Source of the DNA: a bacterium M00.F.Ca.ET.205.01.1.1
Lineage (GTDB): Bacteria; Pseudomonadota; Alphaproteobacteria; Rhizobiales; Rhizobiaceae
Direction of reading: 5' to 3'
Length of the DNA: 40,566 nt
Assembly: GCA_004791255.1 (NCBI GenBank)
Contig: SRUQ01000019.1
Span: 1-40,566 of the forward strand
Part shown: positions 16,283 through 24,878 of the stretch, in pieces
How the letters are laid out: each line of letters begins with the position of its first letter
How positions within the stretch are numbered: position 1 is the first letter of the stretch
Translations under genes and position numbers: made by a program
Notes under the pieces: generated by a model
The model's input: the letters and a program-made list of their open reading frames with translations, nothing else
The model's database searches: none
Told to the model about the DNA's origin: nothing

Positions 16283-17626
16283 GTGCAACGGAAAGCGCCG
16301 CCCCTCGGCTCCAGGCCATTCCAGATCACCAACCGGCAGGTCCTGGCGATCGCCATTCCCATGGCGCTCGCATGCCTCACTACCCCGCTGATCGGCTTCG
16401 TCGACACGATCGTGGTCGGCCAATTCGGGGATGCGCGGTTGATTGGAGGTCTTGCTGCCGGGGGCGTAGTGTTCGATGTCATCTTAACGAGTTTTAGTTT
16501 CCTGCTCTCCGGTACGACCGGATTCGTCGCCCAAGCTTCCGGGAGGGGCGACGCTCAGGAAACAAGGGCCGCCTTCTGGCGGGCATTTATCATAGCGGCG
16601 AGTTCAGGCTTGGCATTGGTCCTGCTCGCCCCGCTGATTGCGCTGATCGGCGAATGGTTTATGAACGCGGACCAGCCCGTGACCACCGCCATGAACCTCT
16701 ACATCCGCATCCGCCTAATCTCGGCGCCTGCCTCTCTCATCAATTATGCGATTCTCGGATACTTTCTGGGCTGCGGCAATGCAGCCCTCGGACTTATCCT
16801 TCAGCTTCTCCTCGGCGGGGTGAGTACCGCGTCATCCATCTTCCTGGGTCTTTACCTCGGGTGGGGTGTTGCAGGCGTCGCCTGGGGAGCTGTGTGTGGA
16901 GAGGCCGCCGCCACGATGGCCGGCATGACCATCCTCTTGGGGCACTTCCGCGCGATGCCAAAAGTGTCGCGCCAGCCCACGTTCAACATGGTGGCAATGA
17001 AGCGAATGCTTCACCTCAACGGCGACATGCTGATCCGTTCCTTCGCGCTGACGGGAGCATACGTCCTGTTCGCGCGGCAAGGCGCCCAATTTGGCACGTT
17101 GACCTTGGCCGCCAATGCGGTGCTGATGCATTTTCTCATGGTCGCGTGTTATTTCCTCGAGGGGTTCGCGGCGGCCGCCCAGCAACTCGCCGGTCGAGCC
17201 CTTGGAGCCCGTGATCAGCGGGCGTTCTTGCGCACCGTCAAGCTGACAGCGGGCTGGGGATTCGCGCTTGCTGGCCTCTCCAGCGTCTTAGTCTTAACTT
17301 TTGGCGAACAGTTACTGAGCGTCATAACGAAGACAGCGGACGTGCGTACGGAGGCGGTTGTCTATCTTCATTGGGCGGCGTTCGCGAGCCTGAGCGCCGC
17401 GCTGGCTATGCAGATGAACGCCATCTTCATCGGCGCCACCTGGTCGCGCGACATACGCAATATGATGCTCATATCTTTCGCTGCCTTTATCGCTGCTTTG
17501 TTCGCGCTCGGGTCGATCTTCGGCAACCATGGGCTCTGGGCTGCCCTTCACATCTTTCTGCTTTTGCGTGGCATAAGCTTATTGTCGGTCATGCGGCGCC
17601 GTGTCCGCTCTGCTTTCGCGGGATGA
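16283..17626 (+). CDS. MATE-family multidrug/metabolite exporter
   Basis: Protein of 447 residues from a GTG at 16283 with GTAGGAG five bases upstream; reading from 16229 would add 18 residues without a ribosome site. It has twelve hydrophobic spans in two bundles. MATE features include IAIPMALACLTTPLIGFVDTIVVGQFG in span 1, LSGTTGFVAQASGRGD, the inter-bundle loop after KVSRQPTFN, and the second-bundle repeat AAAQQLAGRALGARD. The family exports cationic or organic compounds using H+ or Na+. The gene is intact although both flanks are IS debris, which suggests it is kept by selection. It lies in the same dispersed locus as the ATP-grasp ligases, so export of their product is a reasonable guess. 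Confidence 0.9.
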   Translation: MQRKAPPLGSRPFQITNRQVLAIAIPMALACLTTPLIGFVDTIVVGQFGDARLIGGLAAGGVVFDVILTSFSFLLSGTTGFVAQASGRGDAQETRAAFWRAFIIAASSGLALVLLAPLIALIGEWFMNADQPVTTAMNLYIRIRLISAPASLINYAILGYFLGCGNAALGLILQLLLGGVSTASSIFLGLYLGWGVAGVAWGAVCGEAAATMAGMTILLGHFRAMPKVSRQPTFNMVAMKRMLHLNGDMLIRSFALTGAYVLFARQGAQFGTLTLAANAVLMHFLMVACYFLEGFAAAAQQLAGRALGARDQRAFLRTVKLTAGWGFALAGLSSVLVLTFGEQLLSVITKTADVRTEAVVYLHWAAFASLSAALAMQMNAIFIGATWSRDIRNMMLISFAAFIAALFALGSIFGNHGLWAALHIFLLLRGISLLSVMRRRVRSAFAG

Positions 17627-17689
17627 TTGTCGATTGGCTACTTAGCAAGTATCGGAGCATGGCTGCAGGGTGTTGGATGGACGCATGAG

Positions 17690-18172
17690 AGGGTCGGTGC
17701 GCTGCGGATCGGCGGCGATACAGCGAAGTGCTCGACGAGATCGTCCAGACGCGCCGCAACCCCAAGGCGGCCAAGCGCCTGCTGACGCGACTTCTGAAGA
17801 AGCAGGGCATGCCGCCAAAGCGTATGGTGGTCACCGACAAATTGCGCTCCTACGGGCCAAACGCCAGGTCATGCCGAACGTGGAACATCGCTCGCAGTTG
17901 AACAACCGGGCGGAGAATTTCTCACCTGCCATTCCGAAAACGGGAATGAACGCAAAAGGGTTTCCGGTCGGTCGGCTCATTGCAACGTTTCGTGTCGATC
18001 TTCTCGACAGTCCGAAACCTCTTCGTCCCATCCCAGCCCAACCGCTCGGCAGCACAAATTCGAATCCATCGACGCCAAGCCATGGCCATGTGGGAAGCCG
18101 TCAGTGCACGGCCTGCCTGCAAAGCGCGGTGTCGGCCTGACGCGCCCACATTTCAATAACGCCACAACGCCC
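17690..18172 (+). pseudogene. IS6-family transposase, C-terminal half plus terminus
   Basis: EIVQTRRNPKAAKRLLTRLL and KKQGMPPKRMVVTDKLRSYG are the second DDE block of IS6 transposases. The following LNNRAENFS, and in another frame RKRERKRKGFRSVGSLQRF, form the C-terminal block with the catalytic Glu. The coding end runs into the terminus at 18150-18171, shared with 15390, 22254 and 26318. The N-terminal half is absent and there are at least two frameshifts. Confidence 0.8.
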
Positions 18173-18255
18173 CCCCGCATCGATCGTCTCCACGCAAATC
18201 ATCAACGCAGTGAATCAGAAAACGATCAACTTGGGGGGATTCGCAACCGCTGTTC

Positions 18256-18420
18256 TCAGGCTGCGGCCTTTAGCTCGAGCATGTTGATGTAGGCCCAGGG
18301 CAGGAGATCGTCGATCTGGCTGTTGGGTGGTCGTTGACGATCCTGGTGAGGACATCGGCGAGATGGCCGGCGGCTCAACGCGGTTGAGCTTGCAGTTTAT
18401 GCCGACCGTCGAACTATGCG
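18256..18420 (-). pseudogene. IS66 TnpC, extreme C-terminus
   Basis: Reading leftward: CKLNRVEPPA, then LADVLTRIVNDHP, then DDLLPWAYINMLELKAAA and stop at 18256. This is the characteristic end of the IS66-family TnpC transposase. Two single-base frameshifts separate the pieces. No other part of the element is present nearby. Confidence 0.75.
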
Positions 18421-18529
18421 GAGTGAGCAAGTTTTTACCCCCGTGGGTCACTTCAAATTCCCCCGGCTAGGGTCAGTCAAACTCCTCACCCGCAAGGCAC
18501 AGAAGTGGATTTGTTTAGTTTGACTTTGT

Positions 18530-18885
18530 TTCCCGGGCAAGGGGCGTCAGCGGCTTCTTCGAGGCGATAGCTGCGTCCTTCGAACTCAAGCAGATGGCAA
18601 TGATGCATCAGCCGATTGAGTATCGTCGTGCTCATCCCCCAGTCCTGCACGACCCGGTTGGAGGTGACGATGACGCTGCGGCGCAGCTGATGGATCAGGG
18701 TCTGCAGCCATCAGCCGGCGTCGTCGGGGATGGCGCGTGCGAGGAACAGATCGTCGAGCACGAGGAGATCGCAGTCGATGATTGTTCGCATCCGGGCCTC
18801 GCGTTGCGCGGGGGCGTTCAGAGCGTGGCGGTGGAAGCAGTCATTGGTCTCGAGATACTGTCGCTGTGCAGGATCGCCTGATAGG
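18530..18885 (-). pseudogene. IS21-family helper ATPase IstB, C-terminal remnant
   Basis: Reading leftward: RHALNAPAQREARMRTIIDC, LLVLDDLFLARAIPDDAG (Walker B), an in-frame TGA, WLQTLIHQLRRSVIVTSNRV, VQDWGMSTTILNRLMHHCHL and LEFEGRSYRLEEAADAP. This is the AAA+ transposition helper of IS21 elements from Walker B to the C-terminus. The stop codon and missing Walker A make it inactive. Confidence 0.8.
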
Positions 18886-19336
18886 CAATCCCTCTTCCTG
18901 CTTCCCTTCGCCCTGTGCACGGCTTTCCCGCGCTCCGACAACTACAGAAGCTCCGCCCTTGGTGCCGTCCATCTCCGGCCGTCGTGGCGAGCCCAGTTCC
19001 ATGCTGGGCAGACAGTCCGAGTTCCCGTGTTCCGATTTCCAACCTTGATGTCCGTAGGCGACGCCCGGTCGAGCTTCTCGGCCCCTTCCGCCCGCGCTCC
19101 TGCAGGCGGGGCGGCATTGCAGCCGCCGGTCAAAAATCAGCAAGCTTGAGAGGTGGCTATTCCATGTTCACCTCCCGCGCCGCCACGGCGCACCGTCGAG
19201 CCCGATATAGTCTTCCATTGCTGTTCTCCATCAGATCTTGGCCCGGCATCCAGTCGTGAGCCGTATCTCGATCTTATCGGGAAGCGGCCACCTTCCAAAA
19301 GGCTACAATGGATTTTAAGGCGACTCGCTCTCGCGA
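18886..19336. other. Gap without a recognised gene
   Basis: Several open frames exist on both strands but none has convincing family motifs or a ribosome site. On the minus strand the stretch reading MDGTKGGASVVVGARESRAQ faintly recalls leader regions of group II intron reverse-transcriptase genes in rhizobia, but no reverse-transcriptase motif follows. I leave it unassigned. Confidence 0.3.
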
Positions 19337-20566
19337 TTACATGGCGTCCAGTTGTATGATCGACCAACCGATTAGATCGATGGCACTATGAAGTATGGCC
19401 TCGGCCCGAGTGCGTTCGGGCGAAGCGGCAATGACATGTCCGATCATGTCTAAGTGATCGCCTTTCCGGATGATTGGGGTTCCGGGCTCAACATAAAATC
19501 TGACTTCCTCGACACCCGGTACAGCAGCCGCCCGACTGATGCCGTCGATCGGAGCAAGGATGCCGTTGCGATCAGGAACTAGGAACCGCGCGATCGCAAC
19601 GTGAGAATGCCTTGTGCGCAGATCGCATGCGTTGCCAATGACAAGGTTGATGTGCTCGTTGATGATATCGACACCGTAAGCCAATTGAACCAGCCGAGGA
19701 GTGGTCCAACCCGGAAGACGCGCATTGACTTCGATTACGACTGGACCCCGCTCCGTCCATCGCAATTCAATGTTCGCAGGTCCCCAGCCAAGGTTTAGAG
19801 CTCGCAAGCAGCTCAGCGAAACATCCACAATACGCTTATGCTCCTCTTCAGTCAGCGGGGCTGGAAACATGCTCTGGCAAGGGACGAAATGCGGTGGGCG
19901 GTCGAAGTCGGCGGCACCGATCGCAACAACCGAGTTCCCCATCGTAACGACGTCATAGAATGAGCCTTGTGCGAATTCTTCGACGAGTATCTTTGGCGAA
20001 GACCTCCACGGGTACTTCCCACCCAGCAGATAGGTCGTATGTTCGGCTAACTCATTGGCATCGCGGCACAAGCGAACGCCACTGCTGCCGCTGCCTTCGG
20101 ACGGCTTAAGTATCACAGGCCAGCCGAGTTTCGCGGCGGAGCTTTCTATCTCCATCGCATTTGCTGCCAACCGGTAAGCAGGCACTGGCACGCCGGCCTG
20201 CGCGAGGAACTGACGTTGAGTGTATTTATCGCTACATCGTTCAATCGATACGGGATTTGCTCCCGGTAGAGCGAAATGCCGGCAAAGCTTGGCAACTGTT
20301 ACATGGCGCCACTCATAGAGGCCCCCAAAACCGATGATGCCACAAATATCATAGGTCGCACGCAGCCGAGAGCACACGTCCATCAGCGCATTCAAATTGT
20401 TGGTATCGACCCGGATGGCCTCGATGCTCTCCGCCGCTAGATAGTCGTACTGGGTTGGATCACTCGCCAGGGCAATTGGATGAAGCCCAAGACGCCTGGC
20501 TGCTTGAACGTAAAGTAGACCATTGGTTCTATGACCACCAACTATGATGAGTGCTCTTCTTGGCAT
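19337..20566 (-). CDS. ATP-grasp carboxylate-amine ligase (copy A)
   Basis: Protein of 409 residues; ATG at 20566 with AGGAAAGG upstream. Residues 1-100 are a preATP-grasp Rossmann-like domain (MPRRALIIVGGHRTNGLLYV). Residues 110-310 are the ATP-grasp fold: VILKPSEGSGSSGVRLC (151-167) is the nucleotide-binding loop, ILVEEFAQG (193-201) the adenine-contact strand, and NIELRW...VVIEVNARLPG (265-286) carries the Mg-binding Glu/Asn pair. The C-terminal 90 residues look like the lid domain of L-amino-acid ligases such as BacD/YwfE. Such enzymes activate a carboxylate as acyl-phosphate and join it to an amine. The gene starts 72 bases after the glutamyl-tRNA-reductase-like gene on the same strand, with no terminator between, so both probably share the sigma-54 promoter at 21628. 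The substrates are unknown. Confidence 0.88.
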   Translation of the reverse strand: MPRRALIIVGGHRTNGLLYVQAARRLGLHPIALASDPTQYDYLAAESIEAIRVDTNNLNALMDVCSRLRATYDICGIIGFGGLYEWRHVTVAKLCRHFALPGANPVSIERCSDKYTQRQFLAQAGVPVPAYRLAANAMEIESSAAKLGWPVILKPSEGSGSSGVRLCRDANELAEHTTYLLGGKYPWRSSPKILVEEFAQGSFYDVVTMGNSVVAIGAADFDRPPHFVPCQSMFPAPLTEEEHKRIVDVSLSCLRALNLGWGPANIELRWTERGPVVIEVNARLPGWTTPRLVQLAYGVDIINEHINLVIGNACDLRTRHSHVAIARFLVPDRNGILAPIDGISRAAAVPGVEEVRFYVEPGTPIIRKGDHLDMIGHVIAASPERTRAEAILHSAIDLIGWSIIQLDAM

Positions 20567-20638
20567 TGACTATTGACCTTTCCTTGCATTCGATGCGGTA
20601 GTTGGCCGTAAACCTGCGCCTGCCATGGCCTCAAAGGA

Positions 20639-21586
20639 TCAGGTCCTTGTTATTTTCGCCGCCAAGAGTGTTTCTTCAATATCGGCACATAAGAGCGGCA
20701 GTTTTGGAGCTATCTTCTTATTGTTTTGGGAGATGAATCGAAGAAACTCGTCGTCGTACATGGTCACATATTTAAGCTTCTTGACTGCGAAATTCGGCAG
20801 CACCGGGATTGACGACAGATCCACTACGGTGCGCGGCTGCAACCGCAGAATGGCGTTGTCAAGAACGGCTTGGTATTCAATGTTGACATCGGCGGTTGCG
20901 ATCACAACGATCGACCGGGGTTCACGTACAGACCCAATTTCCGCCGGGCGCATGAGCGAGACTTCTATGTCGGGCCAGGGGCGGAGACGTTTGCGAAGGT
21001 TTTTGGGGTTCCGCGTTATGACTACCGTTGAACGGAATCGCTCTCCCACACCACTCCTGATCAGCTCGCGCCCCAGCATTCCCGCACCGATCATGTAAAG
21101 GCGGTCGGGTAGCTCTCCATCCTGAAATCGATCAGTTATGATGTCTCGGACAATCTGATCGTAGTCGAATGATGCAATGAACCGCTGTCGCTCGCGCGAG
21201 GCACGACCTATATCAATTGCTAGCCGCACGATCTGGAAAACCGGAAGGTTTGGATCAAGGCGTTCGATAGCTTTCGCGAGCTGATCGCTGATGTAAGCCT
21301 CGCCGAGTATCTGGGAATGAGCGCCGGACGCAATCTCGGCGAGACGTTGAGCAACAGCGGCCGCACCTTCAATGCGTCTGCACGAAACGTCAGAAAATAT
21401 AGTGCTATCGATATTTCTGAGTGCGCGCTCCTCACCATAGACCTCAACTCGCAAGCAGGTTGCGACTAAGAGAACTCCCCTTCTCGCTAGATCGTTCGCA
21501 ATTGGTTTGATCTTCGCCGAATGTTGCGCCATCGCGGAAGGCGAGGTCATCTGGTGATCAACGTAAAGGCCAAGAAGTTCGCTCAT
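20639..21586 (-). CDS. Glutamyl-tRNA-reductase-like protein lacking dimerisation domain
   Basis: Protein of 315 residues; ATG at 21586 is preceded by AGGAGGAAACG, a strong site that fixes the start although the frame is open to 21757. Residues 1-150 match the catalytic domain of HemA: LLVATCLRVEVYG (39-51) holds the catalytic Cys44 in the STCNRxE-type motif but with Leu for Asn, and SGAHSQILGEAYISDQLAKA matches the GLDSMVLGExQI region. Residues 160-265 are the NADPH-binding domain (LYMIGAGMLGRELI; later IVVIATADVN and RTVVDLSSIP). The roughly 100-residue C-terminal dimerisation domain of true GluTR (about 420 residues) is absent. GluTR reduces glutamyl-tRNA to glutamate-1-semialdehyde for tetrapyrroles. 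This shortened paralogue, paired with an ATP-grasp ligase, probably serves another pathway (inference). Confidence 0.85.
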   Translation of the reverse strand: MSELLGLYVDHQMTSPSAMAQHSAKIKPIANDLARRGVLLVATCLRVEVYGEERALRNIDSTIFSDVSCRRIEGAAAVAQRLAEIASGAHSQILGEAYISDQLAKAIERLDPNLPVFQIVRLAIDIGRASRERQRFIASFDYDQIVRDIITDRFQDGELPDRLYMIGAGMLGRELIRSGVGERFRSTVVITRNPKNLRKRLRPWPDIEVSLMRPAEIGSVREPRSIVVIATADVNIEYQAVLDNAILRLQPRTVVDLSSIPVLPNFAVKKLKYVTMYDDEFLRFISQNNKKIAPKLPLLCADIEETLLAAKITRT

Positions 21587-21627
21587 CGTTTCCTCCTGCG
21601 GCTTCGGCATCACAAACGACGAAGGCC

Positions 21628-21642
21628 GCAAGCCTCGTGCCA
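21628..21642 (-). promoter_or_regulatory. Sigma-54 (RpoN) -24/-12 promoter
   Basis: On the minus strand the sequence is TGGCACG-AGGC-TTGC, which agrees fully with the core consensus TGGCACG-N4-TTGC. The -12 GC lies about 42 bases before the ATG at 21586, so initiation near 21616 would leave a short leader containing the AGGAGG site. I checked other TGGCAC occurrences in the window; no other matches both boxes ahead of a gene. Confidence 0.75.
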
Positions 21643-21761
21643 ATTTGGCGGATCGAGCCGAAGAAGAAGCGTTTTGCTGATTTTCGTAGTTTCCATGAGA
21701 GTGCGGTAGGACGCCAGGCCGCTCCGCACTGGGTCGCGTCCTCGACAAATGCGACATGTGA

Positions 21762-21777
21762 TGTCAGGGTCACAACA
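21762..21777 (-). promoter_or_regulatory. NifA-type upstream activator sequence TGT-N10-ACA
   Basis: TGT at 21762-21764, ten bases, ACA at 21775-21777, a perfect NifA half-site pair. It lies about 130 bases upstream of the -24 box, within or close to the range usual for NifA sites. Such a short motif occurs by chance, so the weight comes from its position relative to the sigma-54 promoter. Confidence 0.55.
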
Positions 21778-21779
21778 AG

Positions 21780-22069
21780 ACTATCGCGCAAGAGACGGCT
21801 CGATCGGAAGTTCCATGGCCATCTCAAGCATGCCTACGCGATGCTCTCCTGCAGCGCGGAATTGCCCGAAAATTTCAGTGCGCCCCTATGGCGCGTATCA
21901 CGAGTGGAAGAAGGTTCCACCCAGATAGTAGTCGATAGGTCTGGTGGCTGACGAGCGGCTCGGTCGGGTAACTGTCTGGGTCGAAGCCTCGTGACAAAGG
22001 CCGGCTTGGGCGGTTGAGCAATCCGATGGGCTGTAACGCGAGTGAAGCCTGAGCAGGCCTCAAAAGGTT
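21780..22069. other. Intergenic region upstream of the sigma-54 operon
   Basis: No gene supported. Open frames on both strands lack family motifs and ribosome sites. The stretch ends at the 46-bp repeat at 22070, which is the leader of an IS6-type transposase fragment. Confidence 0.4.
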
Positions 22070-22115
22070 GCTGTCGCATTGATTGAGCGGTAAGGAAATT
22101 GAGGTAGCAGCGCGC
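22070..22115 (+). repeat. 46-bp perfect inverted repeat, left copy
   Basis: These 46 bases occur in exact inverted form at 24082-24127. The left copy directly precedes the ATG of an IS6-type transposase fragment (22118), so it is probably the untranslated leader or end of that element. The two copies enclose an IS110 element and IS6 scraps. Confidence 0.8.
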
Positions 22116-22117
22116 TT

Positions 22118-22310
22118 ATGACCGTGAGTGCGCCGACCTACAAGAACCACCGCTATCCAATCGAGATCGTGCCCCGTGCTGTCTGGCTCTACTTTCGCTT
22201 TGATCTGAGCCTGTGCGATGTCGAGGAAAGGGGCGTTGTCACGTTGTTTGAAATTTGGTCGCGTGAGGCCGACACCGCGCTTTTCAGCCAGGCCGTGGAT
22301 CGCGCCCACT
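22118..22310 (+). pseudogene. IS6-family transposase N-terminus fused to inverted IS6 end
   Basis: The ATG at 22118 opens MTVSAPTYKNHRYPIEIVPR and AVWLYFRFDLSLCDVEE, the conserved N-terminus of an IS6-family transposase. At about 22230 this joins the other end of the same kind of element in inverted orientation (22232-22310 is the complement of the 18090-18171 type of sequence). The core of the element is gone. The frame stays open through the junction to 22471, producing a false 117-residue protein. Confidence 0.75.
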
Positions 22311-22392
22311 GGAGTAGATGCTATGGGGCGAGCGGCGAGGGTGTGGCATCTTTCGGCGCTGTTAGAATCAACTCTTCAGAAGGAGGCGCCCC

Positions 22393-23568
22393 ATGCCGCA
22401 GTCTTTTGACGCAAGCCGGTCCCTTACCGCTCTCGAACAGGATAACACGATCGTCGCCGTCATCGAAATGAGCAAGGCGAAGTGGCTGATCGCCGCGCTT
22501 GTTCCGGGATTCAAGCGCCAGCCGCTAAAGAAGATTGATGCCGACGCGCCATCATTGTTGAAGCTGATGCAGCGCTGGCGCGACGAAGCCGCCCAGGCCG
22601 GGCATACGATCAAGCGGATCGCCGTCGCCTATGAGGCGGCCGGCGACGGCTTTTGGCTGGCGCGCTGGCTGTGGGCGCGCGACATCGAGGCCTATGCCAT
22701 CCACCCTGCCAGCGTTGCGGTGTCGCGTGAGCACCGGCGTGCCAAGACAGATAGGCTCGACACGGAGCTTTTGATGCGCGCCTTTCTCGGCTGGCTGCGT
22801 GGCGAGAAGCGCCATTGCAGTATGGCGGCGATTCCGACGCTCGAAGAAGAGGACGCGCGACGGCCGAACCGCGAGCGACAGACCTTGGTCGGTGAGCAGA
22901 CGCGGCTCATCAACCGCATCAAGGCGATTCTCGCCCGCTTCGGCATTCGCAGCTTCCGCTTGAGTCTGCGCAATGCGGCGGACAGGCTCATCGCCATCCG
23001 CATAGCGGAGGGAACGCCGCTGCCGGACAACACCCGCCGAGTTGCACCGCTTGCTTGAGCGGCTCGACCTCCTGCGTGCGCAGATCCGCACCATCGAGGG
23101 CGACCGCCTGCGTAGGCTCGCCGCGGCTCCGGCTGCACCAGGAGGCCGCATGCGATGGTGCGCCTCGTCGCACGAGTCATCGGCGTCGGTGTCGAGACGG
23201 CGGACATGCTGGTCCACGAAATCCTGTCGCGCGGATTGCGTGATCGCCGCGCGGTGGCGCGCTATGCCGGGCTCACGGGTTCGCCCGACGAGAGCGGCAA
23301 ACGCCGGCGCGAGAAGGGGCTGGCACGCGCCGGCAGTGCCCGCGTGCGGCATGGCATGATCCAACTGGCCTGGCGCTTTCTCCTCTTCCAGAAGGACAGT
23401 GCGCTGGCACGATGGTTCCAGGCGCGCACGGCCGACGGCCGCAAGGCCACGCGCAAGACGATGATCGTGGCGCTGGCGCGCAAGCTTCTGATTGCGCTGT
23501 GGCGCCTCGTCACCACGGGCGAGGCGCCACAGGGCGTCAGCTTGCGTGCGGCGTATGGGGACACGTAG
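22393..23568 (+). pseudogene. IS110-family transposase with two frameshifts (copy 1)
   Basis: ATG 22393 with AGAAGGAGG upstream. Frame one runs MPQSFDASRSLTALEQDNTI, VAYEAAGDGFWLARWLWARD and REHRRAKTDRLDTELLMRAF (RuvC-like DEDD catalytic part) to about 23035. The next frame gives ELHRLLERLDLLRAQIRTIE. A third frame from about 23152 gives MVRLVARVIGVGVETADMLV, AVARYAGLTGSPDESGKRRR and RVRHGMIQLAWRFLLFQKDS and ends at 23568. Two single-base indels would restore one polypeptide of about 390 residues. IS110 enzymes are guided by an RNA made from the element's non-coding end. The long reverse-strand frame 22552-23589 is a shadow. Confidence 0.85.
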
Positions 23569-24081
23569 GGAGAGGAGAGCAACGCACACCCAATTGGCTT
23601 GCCCGCAGAGGGTCTGCCGATGATGATCCGAGGTGGCGGCAACCCGAAGCTACACATGGTCCTCAGACCGCGGACGTAGAATGGGCCCGCCGCCCCGGAG
23701 CTTCGCCTACCGATGCGCATGCTGCATCATGGTTCAGATCCCTGAGATCGACCGAATACAAGTCTGCCGCGCGGCCGCCCGCGCCTGCTCATGGCGAACT
23801 CCGCCTCGGAATCCATTGTCGGCACCTCGCCGGGTCCCCTGCCGACCGAGCAAGCCTGCCGCCGTGCCCGTGACCGTCAAGGGCAAGTCGCTGCGCGATC
23901 GGGCCTGCGGCCCAGCCTTGACCGTCACTGCGCGCGGCGGCCAGAGCGAAGTTAGGTCGGGACGAGGAGATGGTCACCAATCGGCCGAAATAGGAGATGG
24001 AGAAATGCAGGAGCAGGCTTGACACTCATCGCCCCATACAAGTGTTGATGACGGTATTGGTCGCCGTGCTCTCCGGCATGG
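23569..24081. other. Non-coding DNA after IS110 copy 1
   Basis: No gene supported. The first part is likely the right end of the IS110 element; its boundary is not visible without a second copy. Frames such as 23633-24022 have no family motif. Confidence 0.4.
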
Positions 24082-24127
24082 GCGCGCTGCTACCTCAATT
24101 TCCTTACCGCTCAATCAATGCGACAGC
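24082..24127 (-). repeat. 46-bp perfect inverted repeat, right copy
   Basis: Exact complement of 22070-22115. Beyond it, reading leftward, the sequence does not continue into the IS6 coding region found next to the left copy. It lies 30 bases downstream of the stop of the XRE-cupin gene. Confidence 0.8.
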
Positions 24128-24156
24128 GCCTCACCAGGCTTTGGCGAGTCGGATAG

Positions 24157-24705
24157 TCAATAAGTGGGAGGCGTTATAGCGCTCACGATTTCGCTATGGC
24201 CGTTGTGAACGTTTCGAAATCGATGCGGCAACCGACTATCAAAATAGTATCCGTCTCCTGGATTGAGAATTCGTTTCTGGTTTCCCACCGTCACCTCCAC
24301 CATGCCGGATAAAACCATGCCAGCTTCCTGCGCTGCATGAGTGAATTCCTCGCCGCTGTCCGCGCCCGGTGCATATCGTTCGTGCAACATCAACAGTTGG
24401 CGGTTAGGGTGATCCAAGCCGATCACGCGATAGGAGGTTGTGTCGACCTTTCCAATTTCTACCAGGTTGGCGGACGGATAGAATGGAGAATACGGGAGGC
24501 TTGACTGTAGATCGGAAAAGAAGCCCGTAAGCGTCGTTCCAAGCGCGTCCAACACAGCACCCAAAGTGTCGACCGAAGGGCTCATTCGATCACGCTCAAT
24601 GAGAGATATTGTAGAATGAGATATTCCCGAACGAGCCGCCAACGCTCTGGCGCTAAGGTCCCGTCGGCGACGCAGTTCGCGCAGTTTGCTTCCAATCTTT
24701 GGCAT
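24157..24705 (-). CDS. XRE-family regulator with C-terminal cupin domain (PuuR-like)
   Basis: Protein of 182 residues. Residues 5-65 are the helix-turn-helix (KLRELRRRRDLSARALAARS, then GISHSTISLIERDRMSPSVD). Residues 105-175 are a cupin_2 sensor barrel (APGADSGEEFTHAAQEAGMV, then LNPGDGYYFDSRLPHRFRNV). This architecture is common in repressors that sense a small metabolite of the neighbouring pathway. It is divergent from the histidinol-dehydrogenase-family gene, with a 173-base gap, and so probably controls it. A palindrome GGCAATTGCC in that gap is a possible operator. Confidence 0.88.
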   Translation of the reverse strand: MPKIGSKLRELRRRRDLSARALAARSGISHSTISLIERDRMSPSVDTLGAVLDALGTTLTGFFSDLQSSLPYSPFYPSANLVEIGKVDTTSYRVIGLDHPNRQLLMLHERYAPGADSGEEFTHAAQEAGMVLSGMVEVTVGNQKRILNPGDGYYFDSRLPHRFRNVHNGHSEIVSAITPPTY

Positions 24706-24796
24706 TCGTCCGTTCCTTGAATGATTGTTTAGAGATCATGCTGCCCCCGCGATGAAAACAATACCAAGATGACCCGATAGCTGACCAGGTGGTGAT

Positions 24797-24828
24797 TATA
24801 CTGAACACTCTGTTTGATGGCAATTGCC
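24797..24828 (+). promoter_or_regulatory. Putative -10 box and palindromic operator upstream of hisD-like gene
   Basis: TATACT at 24797-24802 is a good -10 box, though no convincing -35 box lies 16-18 bases before it. The perfect palindrome GGCAATTGCC at 24819-24828 lies just downstream and would suit a dimeric repressor such as the divergent XRE-cupin protein. Both are short sites and could be chance. Confidence 0.3.
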
Positions 24829-24878
24829 GGTCTGCTCCAATTGCACGATGCTGCCTCATCCCACGTAAGGAGGTTTTG

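Noticed and set aside
22552..23589. Long minus-strand frame (345 codons)
   Set aside because: Shadow of the IS110 transposase on the plus strand; its translation is Arg/Ala-rich and has no family motif.
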